DNA from: Pseudomonas cremoris
Lineage (GTDB): Bacteria > Pseudomonadota > Gammaproteobacteria > Pseudomonadales > Pseudomonadaceae
Reading direction: 5' to 3'
NCBI RefSeq assembly: GCF_014230465.1
Contig: NZ_JAAXCY010000010.1
Span: forward strand, 248,001 to 312,000
DNA length: 64,000 nucleotides
Shown piece after piece: positions 43,458-51,392 of the stretch. Both the position numbers and the translations under genes were made by a program. Position 1 is the stretch's first letter; each line of letters opens with the position of its first letter. A model generated the notes under the pieces. The model saw only the letters and a list, made by a program, of their open reading frames with translations. It was not told the origin of the DNA and searched no databases.

Positions 43458-44471
43458 ATGATTGAACTCGACGGCGCCATCGGTGGCGGCCAGGTACTGC
43501 GCAGCGGCTTGAGCCTGGCGATGGTCACTGGGCAGGCCTTGCACATCAAGAATATCCGCGCCAAGCGCAGCCGGCCGGGGTTGATGCGCCAGCACCTGAC
43601 CGCGGTGCTGGCGGCGGCCGAGGTGTGTGGCGCCAAGGTGGAGGGGGCCGAGTTGGGTTCGCAGACATTGCGGTTTGAGCCTGGCCCGATTCGCGGCGGT
43701 GACTACCGCTTCGCCATCGGCACGGCGGGCAGTTGCACCCTGGTCCTGCAAACGCTGCTGCCGGCACTGTTGCACGCGCCGACGGCCAGTCGTGTGACGA
43801 TCTGCGGCGGCACCCACAACCCGTTGGCGCCGCCGGTGGACTTCCTGCAGCAGGCCTGGCTGCCGTTGTTGCGCCGCATGGGGGCGCGCATTGAGCTGAG
43901 CTTGATCCGCTATGGGTTTTCTCCTGCGGGCGGTGGCGAGCTGGAGGCATTCATCCAGCCGTCCGAACTGAAGCCGCTGCACCTGATGCAGCGCGGAAAG
44001 TTGCTGGCGTCACGCGCCATCGCGCTGAGCGCTGGGTTACCCGCCCAGGTCGGTGAACGCGAACTCAAGCGTGTGGGACAGCGCTTGGCATTCGACGATA
44101 CGCAATTGCTCTGGACAGAGATCGACCCGCAACAAGGCCCGGGCAATATGCTGATGCTGGAGTACGTCCACGAACAAGTCACCGAGGTGTTCAGCGCCTT
44201 TGGCATGACAGAGGTGCGGGCCGAAAAAGTTGCAGACCAGGCCATCGACCAGGCCATGGAGTGGCGCTGCACGGACACAGCGGTAGGTGAGCACCTGGCG
44301 GATCAGTTGCTGTTGCCGATGGCATTGGCGGGCGGTGGGCGTTTCACCACGCCGCATATGAGCGACCACTTGCACAGCAACATGCAAGTCATCCAACGCT
44401 TTTTGCCGGTAGCGATTGAAAGCCAAGTGTTGGAAGAGGGCGGGTTGAAGGTGGAGTGCCGGGCGCTTTAG
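43458..44471 (+). CDS. rtcA: RNA 3'-terminal phosphate cyclase RtcA
   Basis: A 337-residue ATP-dependent enzyme that converts RNA 3'-phosphate ends to 2',3'-cyclic phosphates through an adenylated intermediate. The family opening IELDGAIGGGQVLRSGLSLA, the central GTHNPLAPPVDFL segment and the C-terminal nucleophile region HMSDHLHSNMQVI (histidine near residue 300) are all present. It ends the rtc operon, and its stop codon overlaps that of the convergent LacI-type gene by three bases. Confidence 0.95.
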   Translation: MIELDGAIGGGQVLRSGLSLAMVTGQALHIKNIRAKRSRPGLMRQHLTAVLAAAEVCGAKVEGAELGSQTLRFEPGPIRGGDYRFAIGTAGSCTLVLQTLLPALLHAPTASRVTICGGTHNPLAPPVDFLQQAWLPLLRRMGARIELSLIRYGFSPAGGGELEAFIQPSELKPLHLMQRGKLLASRAIALSAGLPAQVGERELKRVGQRLAFDDTQLLWTEIDPQQGPGNMLMLEYVHEQVTEVFSAFGMTEVRAEKVADQAIDQAMEWRCTDTAVGEHLADQLLLPMALAGGGRFTTPHMSDHLHSNMQVIQRFLPVAIESQVLEEGGLKVECRAL

Positions 44472-45511
44472 AGATTCTCCGACGTGACGATCTGCGGCGG
44501 TATGTGCACCCGGTGCCGCACCGGATCGAACGCCTCACCGTCCTGCAGCTCCACCAGCAACTCGATCAACGCCTTGGCCGTTTGGCGCGGCTGCGAATCC
44601 ATCACCACATCAATCAACCCCTGGCGAAGTGCATCACGCGACAGTGCGGTGGACTCCTGCAGGATGCAGCACAGCGCCGGGCGTTTGGGTAGCTGGGCCA
44701 GGGCATTGATGATGCCGTCGCCGCCGCCGCCCACCACACACAACCCGCGCAGGTCGTTGTGGCGGGTGATCAGGTCGAGGGTGGCTTCCTCGGTGATGTC
44801 GCTGTTGTCGAGGTTGATCAGCGGCTCAAGTGGCTTGAGCCCAGGTGCATGCTCGGCAAGGTAGCTGTGCAAACCTTCGACCCGGGCCTGGTGGCCGAGA
44901 AAGCGATGGCCGCCCAGCAAGATTCCCACGCTGCCTTTGCGTGCACCGCAGGTGCGGGCGAGCAACCAACCCATGGTGCGCCCGACCACATGGTTGTCCT
45001 GGCCCACGTAGGGTTCGGCGGCGTGTTCATGAATATCTGAGAGCAACGCCACCACCGGCACGCCGGCTTCACGGATCTGCTTGAGGGTGGCGTTGATCAG
45101 TGGGTGGGCAAAGCTGACGACGGCGAGGCCATCGCACTGCACGGCGAGTTGTTCGATCTGCGCGACGATGGCACTGGGGGTGCGATCCACGATGTACTCA
45201 AACTGGCAGGTCAGGTTGGCGCCAGCGTGCAGTGCAGCGGCATCGCTGATTGCCTGCGCCAGGCTGGCGTAAAACGCCTGGGCAGTGGCCAGCAACAGGA
45301 TGCCGAAGCGGTAGGTGGGGCGACGTTCGCGAATGCGTTGGCCGATCAGCCGGGCGGCAAAATATCCCACGGCCTCAGCGGCCTGGAATACTTGCTCGGC
45401 AGTCTGCGGATTGACCGGCGCACGTGCATTCAACACGCGGTCGACGGTGGCCACACTGAGGCCCGCCTGGGCGGCCACGGTGGCGATGGTTGGGCGTTTA
45501 TTGTTGTTCAT
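44468..45511 (-). CDS. LacI-family transcriptional regulator
   Basis: A 347-residue LacI/GalR regulator. The N-terminal helix-turn-helix is TIATVAAQAGLSVATVDRVLN with the hinge near residue 50. A type-1 periplasmic-binding-protein-like ligand domain follows (GILLLATAQAFYASL, then GLCVVGGGGDGIINAL near residue 260). It is divergent from the desaturase/Rieske operon, and the DNA between contains an ideal inverted repeat. It therefore probably represses that operon in the absence of the substrate, perhaps an inositol derivative. Codons 2-5 contain an AACAACAATAA motif. Confidence 0.9.
   Translation of the reverse strand: MNNNKRPTIATVAAQAGLSVATVDRVLNARAPVNPQTAEQVFQAAEAVGYFAARLIGQRIRERRPTYRFGILLLATAQAFYASLAQAISDAAALHAGANLTCQFEYIVDRTPSAIVAQIEQLAVQCDGLAVVSFAHPLINATLKQIREAGVPVVALLSDIHEHAAEPYVGQDNHVVGRTMGWLLARTCGARKGSVGILLGGHRFLGHQARVEGLHSYLAEHAPGLKPLEPLINLDNSDITEEATLDLITRHNDLRGLCVVGGGGDGIINALAQLPKRPALCCILQESTALSRDALRQGLIDVVMDSQPRQTAKALIELLVELQDGEAFDPVRHRVHIPPQIVTSENL
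45497..45508 (-). promoter_or_regulatory. AAnAAnAA motif at the LacI-type gene start
   Basis: AACAACAATAAA immediately follows the ATG of the LacI-type regulator on the minus strand. It is a candidate Hfq-Crc site, though it may merely reflect the asparagine codons. Confidence 0.35.
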
Positions 45512-45529
45512 GGCAGGCCCTTTATGCGT

Positions 45530-45549
45530 CTTGATAGAAAACTATCAAG
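45530..45549. promoter_or_regulatory. LacI-type operator
   Basis: CTTGATAG and CTATCAAG form a perfect 8-base inverted repeat with an AAAA spacer. An additional half-site CTTGATAG starts 42 bases further on (45572), four helical turns away, which would suit cooperative binding. The site lies between the divergent LacI-type and desaturase genes. Confidence 0.75.
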
Positions 45550-45662
45550 CCCCGTTGGGCCTGGATGATAGCTTGATAGGGAATGGATTCAAGGCCTTGA
45601 GGGTGAATAACCGGTTCTCTATCGTTGGTTTCGCAAAGCACCAGAAACCCACGCTTGCGGAG

Positions 45663-45674
45663 AACAATAACAAT
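45663..45674 (+). promoter_or_regulatory. AAnAAnAA motif at the desaturase start
   Basis: AACAATAACAAT lies between the GGAG ribosome binding site and the ATG of the MocD-like gene and overlaps the start codon. It is a strong candidate for Hfq-Crc control. Confidence 0.55.
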
Positions 45675-46794
45675 GCCTGAACACACCGCTCACACCGCCC
45701 GGCGCGACTACAGCCTTACCGGCCCCGAAGCCGCCCGCGCTGCCGAAAAAGGCCTGGTATCAGCCAGTTGGTACCAATCGCCGATTTCGCGCAAACGCAT
45801 GAAAGAACTGATGCAGCGCCGCGACGGTCCGGCGCTGCGCGATACCGCTATCTGGTTTGCCGCATTGTTCGCCACGGGCTTTGGCGGCTACTGGTTCTGG
45901 GGCTCTTGGGCTTGCGTGCCGTTCTTTATCGCCTATGGCGTGCTCTACGGCACCGCGTCCAACCCGCGCTGGCACGAGACCGGCCACGGCACCGCGTTCA
46001 AGACCCGCTGGATGAACGACGTGCTGTACCAGGTCGCCAGCTTCATGTGCATCTTCGAACCCCATGTATGGCGCTGGAGCCATGCACGGCACCACACCGA
46101 CACCATCGTCGTCGGTCGCGACCCGGAGATCGTCGAGCCGCGTCCGCCGAGCTTCTTGATGATGTTTCTGAGCCTGTTCAATCTGCCCCTGGCCTGGAAA
46201 ACCTTCAGCGGCGTGGCGCGGCATGCAATCGGCAAGATGAGTGCCCAGGAAGCGGATTTCATCCCTGAATCCGAATGGCCCAAAGTGTTCCGTGCGGCGC
46301 GTATCTGGGTGGGCATTTATGCCGTGGTCATCGGCACTGCGTTGTACCTGCACAGCTGGCTGCCCTTGATGTTGGTGGGCTTGCCAAGTCTCTACGGCGC
46401 CTGGCTCGGTTACCTGTTCGGCCTCACCCAGCATGTGGGCCTGGCCGAGGATGTGCTGGACCACCGCAGCAACTGCCGCACCATCTACATGAACCGCGTG
46501 CTGCGCTTTATCTACATGGACATGAACTACCACCTCGAACACCACATGTACCCGATGGTGCCGTACCACGCCCTGGCCCAGTTGCACGAAGAAATCCGCA
46601 ACGACTGCCCGCCGCCGTACGCCAATCTCTTCGAGGCCTACAAGGAGATTTTGCCGACGGTCTGGCGCCAGCGCAGCGACCCCACCTATTTCGTCCAACG
46701 CCCAACCCCTGTAGTGAGCGAGCTTGCTCGCGCTGGGGGGCGCAGCAGCCCCAATGAGGCCACTGCGTTCTTTCAGACCCATCTCGACAGCTGA
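45673..46794 (+). CDS. fatty acid desaturase-type oxygenase (MocD-like) with REP-encoded C-terminus
   Basis: A 373-residue di-iron membrane oxygenase/desaturase. The three histidine boxes are complete: HETGH at 101-105, HARHH at 137-141 and HLEHH at 287-291. Hydrophobic segments lie near 57-95 and 210-250. It is followed by a MocE-type Rieske ferredoxin and a MocF-type reductase, the electron chain of the rhizopine catabolic hydrocarbon oxygenase MocD, so an O-demethylation or hydroxylation role is inferred. Residues 347-373 (from VVSELARAG onward) are encoded by the left part of a REP pair, so the native C-terminus has been replaced or extended. Confidence 0.87.
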   Translation: MPEHTAHTARRDYSLTGPEAARAAEKGLVSASWYQSPISRKRMKELMQRRDGPALRDTAIWFAALFATGFGGYWFWGSWACVPFFIAYGVLYGTASNPRWHETGHGTAFKTRWMNDVLYQVASFMCIFEPHVWRWSHARHHTDTIVVGRDPEIVEPRPPSFLMMFLSLFNLPLAWKTFSGVARHAIGKMSAQEADFIPESEWPKVFRAARIWVGIYAVVIGTALYLHSWLPLMLVGLPSLYGAWLGYLFGLTQHVGLAEDVLDHRSNCRTIYMNRVLRFIYMDMNYHLEHHMYPMVPYHALAQLHEEIRNDCPPPYANLFEAYKEILPTVWRQRSDPTYFVQRPTPVVSELARAGGRSSPNEATAFFQTHLDS

Positions 46795-46841
46795 TCCAGG
46801 GGCTGCTGCGCACCCCAGCGCGGGACAAGCCCGCTCACTAC
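46711..46841. repeat. REP pair spanning the 3' end of the desaturase gene
   Basis: The left arm GTAGTGAGCGAGCTTGCTCG is inside the coding region. The imperfect inverted right arm ends CGCTCACTAC eleven bases before the Rieske start codon, with an inner GCAGCAGCCCC/GGGGCTGCTGC stem. It includes the desaturase stop codon at 46792-46794. Same subfamily as the pair at 26092-26184. Confidence 0.88.
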
Positions 46842-46852
46842 AAGGAACCTTT

Positions 46853-47173
46853 ATGAACGATCAATGGATCGACGTCTGCGCCGTGGGCGAAATAGACGAA
46901 GAAGACGTACTGCGCTTCGACCACGGCCCGCACACCTACGCGGTGTACCGCTCGGCCGAGAATGAATTTTTTGCCACCGCTGGCCTGTGCACCCACGAGA
47001 AAATCCACCTCGCCGACGGCCTGGTAATGGACCACGTGATCGAGTGCCCCAAGCACAACGGCCGCTTCGATTACCGCACCGGCAAGGCCATGGGCGCGCC
47101 GGTGTGCGTCAACCTCAAGACCTACCCGGTACGGGTCGAATCGGGGCGAGTGCTGCTCGCCGTCACGGCCTGA
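46853..47173 (+). CDS. MocE-family Rieske [2Fe-2S] ferredoxin
   Basis: A 106-residue soluble Rieske-type ferredoxin. The cluster ligands are C46 and H48 (CTH) and C65 and H68 (CPKH), with the usual spacing. It should pass electrons from the neighbouring FAD reductase to the di-iron oxygenase. The ATG at 46853 is preceded by AAGGAACC; an in-frame upstream extension reads through the REP and is not real. Its TGA overlaps the reductase ATG. Confidence 0.92.
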   Translation: MNDQWIDVCAVGEIDEEDVLRFDHGPHTYAVYRSAENEFFATAGLCTHEKIHLADGLVMDHVIECPKHNGRFDYRTGKAMGAPVCVNLKTYPVRVESGRVLLAVTA

Positions 47174-48375
47174 TGATGAACGCACCCCTGATCATCGTGG
47201 GCGCCGGGCATGCCGGCGGCCGTGCAGCGCTGACCCTGCGCGAAGAAGGCTACACCGGGCGCCTGATCCTGATCGGCGACGAGCCGCACCTGCCCTATGA
47301 GCGGCCACCGCTGTCCAAAGGGCTTTTGCAAGGCACGACGGACCTGGCCGGCTGTAGCCTGTGCGACAGCGACCAGCTGGCCGAACTGGGCATCGAACAT
47401 ATCGCCGGTAACCCCGTTACTCAATTGCAACCCCAGCAACACCGTCTGCAACTGGCCGACGGCCAATGGCTGCCCTACGCCGGCTTGCTACTGGCCACTG
47501 GCGGGCGGGCGCGGCGTTTGCCCCAGGTGCAGGCCAACGTGCTGTACCTGCGCACCCACGATGAAGCGCTGGCCCTGCGCAGTGTGCTGAACCCCGGCAC
47601 CCGGCTCGTGGTGGTCGGTGGCGGTTTTATCGGCCTGGAAGTAGCGGCGACCGCACGTGGCCTGGGCTGTGAGGTCACGGTGCTGGAAGCCGGGCCACGC
47701 TTGGCGGGCCGTGTGCTGCCGCCGGTTATCTCCCAGGCGCTGTTGGAATTGCATCGTGAACAAGGTGTGGACGTGCGTTTGAATGTGGCCCTGGAATCCA
47801 TCCAGGCCGACAGCGTGCAATGGGTGGATGGGCAGTTACTGCCCTGCGACCTGGTGGTGGTGGGCATCGGCATGCAGCCCAATATCGAACTGGCCACGGC
47901 GGCTGGGCTGGAAGTGGGGCAGGGCATTCGCGTCGATGACTATCTGCGTACCAGCGCCCCGAATATCTATGCGGCAGGCGATGTGTGCGAGTTTCGCCTG
48001 GGCGGGCGCTATCAACGCCAAGAGACTTGGCGCAATGCCGAAGCCCAGGGGCGGCACGCCGCGTTGAACTTGCTGGGGCGTGAGATTCTGTTCGAAGCGC
48101 TTCCCGGTTTCTGGTCCGACCAGTATCACTGGGGCTTGCTGACCGTAGGTGTGATGAGCCCCTCTGTGGTCACCCGTGCACTGCCCGGCGGCGGCCTGCT
48201 GCTGTTCTACCTCGACGCCGAGCAGCATTTGCAAGGTGCCTGCGGCTGGGCGCCCGGCAACAGCGTGGCCAAGGACATCAAGCTGTGTGAGCGCTTGATC
48301 GCAGCGCGTATCCCGTTGAATCCGACCGGCCTGGCCGACCCCGAACTGTCCCTCAAACACCTGCTGCGAGGCTGA
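47173..48375 (+). CDS. FAD-dependent ferredoxin reductase (MocF-like)
   Basis: A 400-residue pyridine-nucleotide-disulfide-type reductase of the rubredoxin/ferredoxin reductase class. FAD-binding GAGHAGGRAA is near residue 10, the NAD-binding motif VVVGGGFIGLEVAA near residue 150, and the second FAD motif IYAAGDVCEF near residue 265. It is expected to reduce the adjacent Rieske protein with NADH. A second ATG one codon later is an equal candidate start. It is followed one base later by a TIM-barrel isomerase gene. Confidence 0.9.
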   Translation: MMNAPLIIVGAGHAGGRAALTLREEGYTGRLILIGDEPHLPYERPPLSKGLLQGTTDLAGCSLCDSDQLAELGIEHIAGNPVTQLQPQQHRLQLADGQWLPYAGLLLATGGRARRLPQVQANVLYLRTHDEALALRSVLNPGTRLVVVGGGFIGLEVAATARGLGCEVTVLEAGPRLAGRVLPPVISQALLELHREQGVDVRLNVALESIQADSVQWVDGQLLPCDLVVVGIGMQPNIELATAAGLEVGQGIRVDDYLRTSAPNIYAAGDVCEFRLGGRYQRQETWRNAEAQGRHAALNLLGREILFEALPGFWSDQYHWGLLTVGVMSPSVVTRALPGGGLLLFYLDAEQHLQGACGWAPGNSVAKDIKLCERLIAARIPLNPTGLADPELSLKHLLRG

Positions 48376-48376
48376 A

Positions 48377-49195
48377 ATGCGCCAATTCCTGGTGTTCCAA
48401 TCCCTGTGGGCCATGCAAACCGAGCCCGGTCCGTTGGAGGCTCAGTTGGACCGTATCAAAGCCGCCGGCTTCGACGGCATCACCGACCATTATTGGAAGC
48501 CCGCCGAGGTCGCCCACCTGCATGCCGCCGCCAGCGCCCGGGGCTTGCAGATCGAAGGCCAGTTGTTTCCGCAATCGGTTGACGACCTGGCGGCCGCGCT
48601 GGATGTGATCAGCCGGTATGGTTGCCACCACCTCACCTTGCAGGCCGATGTGCGCCCGCGTACCCAGACCGAGGCCGCGCGGTTGGTCGAAGGCTGGCAG
48701 CGGTTGGCCGAGCAAGTGGACTTTCCGGTGCTGCTGGAAACCCATCGATATCGACTGACCAACGACCTGCTGTTCACCCTCGACCTGCTGGCGCAAATGC
48801 CGGATTTGAAGCTGCTGGCCGACCTGTCCCACTACGTGGTCGGGCGCGAACTCCCCGAGCCCGGTGCGGTTGAGGATGACGAGCAGATCCGTACGATTCT
48901 GCGCCACAGCTGGGGCTTTCACGGCCGCGTGGCCAGTAGCGAGCAGGTACAGGTCGCGCTGGGTTTTCCCCAGCATCAAGCCTGGGTACAGCGGTTTACC
49001 GAGTGGTGGCGCTACGGGATCGAAGACTGGCTGGCTCGCCCAGACGCGTCGCACAGCCTGTCCTTCACCTGCGAACTGGGCCCGCCGCCTTACGCGATCA
49101 CCGGCGCAGACGGGCGCGAGCTCAGTGATCGCTGGTCCGAGGCGCTACAACTGCAGGCGTTGATTCGCGAGGTGTGGCGAAATTGTCAGAAATGA
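48377..49195 (+). CDS. sugar phosphate isomerase/epimerase-like TIM-barrel protein
   Basis: A 272-residue protein of the xylose isomerase-like / AP endonuclease-2 superfamily. Metal-site candidates are LLETHRYR near residue 118, LADLSHYVVGREL near 150 and HGRVAS near 186, with FTCELGPPPYAI at the C-terminus. It lacks a signal peptide. It closes the desaturase-Rieske-reductase operon, starting one base after the reductase stop, and probably acts on the oxidised or demethylated product. It is the third TIM-barrel isomerase of this type in the window and the most divergent. The reaction is not known. Confidence 0.8.
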   Translation: MRQFLVFQSLWAMQTEPGPLEAQLDRIKAAGFDGITDHYWKPAEVAHLHAAASARGLQIEGQLFPQSVDDLAAALDVISRYGCHHLTLQADVRPRTQTEAARLVEGWQRLAEQVDFPVLLETHRYRLTNDLLFTLDLLAQMPDLKLLADLSHYVVGRELPEPGAVEDDEQIRTILRHSWGFHGRVASSEQVQVALGFPQHQAWVQRFTEWWRYGIEDWLARPDASHSLSFTCELGPPPYAITGADGRELSDRWSEALQLQALIREVWRNCQK

Positions 49196-49244
49196 TCTGC
49201 TAATCTGCGCGGGTTAAATCTCGCCATTAGCCTGGACGTTCACC

Positions 49245-50207
49245 ATGACCCCATCCTCTGTTGAGCCGCCTCTCGAACCGCAGTCCGTATGCCACCCGAT
49301 CACCAGCAGCGCGATTTTCATGGTCGCCACCCTCGCTCCCGGCAGTGAGGACACTGTGCGTGGCTGGTGCGCCGATATCGCCGGGCTAGTGCGCTCGGTG
49401 GGCAAGCGCGTGCCGGCAGGCAACCTCACGTGCGTGTGCGGGTTTGGCTCGGATGCCTGGGATCGGCTATTCGGCGCACCGCGTCCGGCGGCGCTGCACC
49501 CGTTTCGCGAGTTCGGTGTGCAAGGGCGCAAAGCCGTGTCGACACCTGGGGATATCCTGCTGCATATCCGCGCCGAACAGATGGACCTGTGCTTTGAACT
49601 GGCCACTCAATTGATGGCGGCACTGGGCGACAGCGTCAAGGTGGTGGATGAGGTCCAGGGCTTCCGCTACTTCGATATGCGCAGCATCATCGGCTTTGTC
49701 GACGGCACCGAGAACCCGGTGGGGCGCAAGGCCGAGGGCTTCACCATCGTCGGTGATGAAGACCGCGAATTCCGAGGTGGCAGCTATGTGCTGGTGCAGA
49801 AGTACCTGCACAACATGACGGCCTGGAACGGCCTGACGGTGGAAGCCCAGGAAAAAGTGATCGGGCGTACCAAGTTGTCGGATATCGAGCTGGACGATGA
49901 GACCAAGCCGAGCAATTCCCACAGCGCGCTCACTGTGATCACGGATGAGAACGGCGAAGAAGTGAAGATCCTGCGCGACAACATGCCCTTCGGCCGACCG
50001 GGTGCGGGGGAGTTCGGCACCTATTTCATCGGCTATGCGCGTTCGCCGCAGCCGTTGGAGTTGATGCTGGAGAACATGTTCGTCGGCCGGCCGGTGGGCA
50101 ACTATGATCGCTTGCTGGACTTCAGCACCGCAGTGACCGGTGGATTGTTCTTCGTGCCCTCGGCGGATCTGCTTGAAGAGTTGGCCGAGCGAACAACAGA
50201 TTTATAG
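49245..50207 (+). CDS. DyP-type peroxidase
   Basis: A 320-residue dye-decolourising haem peroxidase, probably of the compact class B group. The distal aspartate motif is GFVDGTENP near residue 150, with the haem-side arginine in EFGTYFIGYARS near residue 255. It uses hydrogen peroxide to oxidise dyes, phenols or Mn(II). There is no signal peptide and no encapsulin gene nearby, so it should be cytoplasmic unless packaged by a shell encoded elsewhere. A REP pair follows. Confidence 0.93.
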   Translation: MTPSSVEPPLEPQSVCHPITSSAIFMVATLAPGSEDTVRGWCADIAGLVRSVGKRVPAGNLTCVCGFGSDAWDRLFGAPRPAALHPFREFGVQGRKAVSTPGDILLHIRAEQMDLCFELATQLMAALGDSVKVVDEVQGFRYFDMRSIIGFVDGTENPVGRKAEGFTIVGDEDREFRGGSYVLVQKYLHNMTAWNGLTVEAQEKVIGRTKLSDIELDDETKPSNSHSALTVITDENGEEVKILRDNMPFGRPGAGEFGTYFIGYARSPQPLELMLENMFVGRPVGNYDRLLDFSTAVTGGLFFVPSADLLEELAERTTDL

Positions 50208-50220
50208 TCAACACACTTCA

Positions 50221-50313
50221 AATGTGGGAGCGGGCTTGCTCGCGAATACGGTGTGTCAGTATCAGATGTGCTGACTGATACACCGCATTCGCGAGCAAGC
50301 CCGCTCCCACATT
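50221..50313. repeat. REP pair, convergent intergenic
   Basis: A perfect 27-base inverted repeat starting AATGTGGGAGCGGGC (50221-50247 and 50287-50313) lies between the convergent DyP and uppP genes. Same subfamily as those at 8961, 34645 and 58734. Confidence 0.92.
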
Positions 50314-50339
50314 GAGTTTTCGCTGGTTTTAGAAACGTG

Positions 50340-51212
50340 TCAGCTCAGCAAACCGGTACTCACCGCCACAATCAGGAACACCCCCAACAACGCCCGGTAG
50401 ATCACAAACGGCCAAGTCGAGAAGCGTTCCAGGAACTTCATCAATCCCCAGATCGCAAAAAACGCCGAGATGCTGGCCACCACCAGTCCAAACAACAAAT
50501 GCGGCCAGGCGTGGGCGGGCATGTCGGCGTGCAGCAGCACCCACAGCTCTTTCAAGCCGGCGAGGGCAATCGCCGGCAGGCCCAGCAGGAAGGAAAAGCG
50601 CGCCGCTTCCTCACGCTTGAAGTTGAGGAACAGCGCGGCGGTCAGGGTCGAGCCGGAACGCGAAACGCCCGGAATCAGCGCACCAATCTGCGCAATGCCC
50701 ACGATCAACGCATCGCGCAGGCGCATTTCACTGACTTCCCGCGTATGGCGCGCACGCACTTCCGCCACCGCCAACAGCACCGCCATGACCACGCAGGAAA
50801 TGCCGATCACCATCAGCCCACGCAGCGGCGAGTTGCACGCGTTCAGGGTCGAGGACAACGCGAGGCCGGCAATACCGATAGGGATGGTCGCCAACACGAT
50901 TGCCACTGCCAGTTTGAACCAACGGTCGTTGTAGTCACCCCGACGCACTGCACCGATGCTGCCGGTTGTCACCTGGCGCACGTCGCGCCAAAAGTAACTG
51001 ACCACCGCCGCCAGAGCTGCCAACTGCATGGCTGCCGAAAACGCCGAGCCGGGGTCTTGCCAGCCAAGCAGCGCGGGCACCACACGCATGTGGGCGGTGG
51101 ACGACACCGGCAACAGTTCGGTGATGCCCTGGATCACGCCCAGGATGAAAATCTGCAGGTAGTCCAGGGAGGCAAAACCCACATCCAGGCCGGCGGAACA
51201 GACGTTGGTCAA
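50340..51212 (-). CDS. uppP: undecaprenyl-diphosphatase (UppP/BacA family)
   Basis: An about 290-residue integral membrane phosphatase that recycles undecaprenyl diphosphate to the monophosphate carrier for cell-wall synthesis and gives bacitracin resistance. The two catalytic motifs are GITELLPVSSTAHM near residue 30 and PGVSRSGST near residue 180, and there are about eight membrane segments. No ATG starts the family region; I chose the TTG at 51212 with GAGG nine bases upstream, and a second TTG at 51227 is possible. The first motif (TELLPVSSTAHM) is a variant of the common TEFLPISSTGHL, so it is probably a paralogue of the main enzyme. Confidence 0.9.
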   Translation of the reverse strand: MTNVCSAGLDVGFASLDYLQIFILGVIQGITELLPVSSTAHMRVVPALLGWQDPGSAFSAAMQLAALAAVVSYFWRDVRQVTTGSIGAVRRGDYNDRWFKLAVAIVLATIPIGIAGLALSSTLNACNSPLRGLMVIGISCVVMAVLLAVAEVRARHTREVSEMRLRDALIVGIAQIGALIPGVSRSGSTLTAALFLNFKREEAARFSFLLGLPAIALAGLKELWVLLHADMPAHAWPHLLFGLVVASISAFFAIWGLMKFLERFSTWPFVIYRALLGVFLIVAVSTGLLS

Positions 51213-51392
51213 AATACGTGCCCTCAAAAGTAAAAACCGATTTGGGCGAAGTTTATTCTAAATGTTTCAAGATTTTGGGTGGGCCAGCGCAAATCCGCAA
51301 TCGGTTCAGCAAACAGAAAGGTTGGACAATGTATTGGCCTGTGCAGGGGTTTTGTGAACAATGGCGCCCTGCGTTTTTTCACCGAGAGTCCC

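Noticed and set aside
43546..43950. Minus-strand arginine/proline-rich frame opposite rtcA
   Set aside because: It has shadow composition and no start signal; rtcA on the plus strand is certain.
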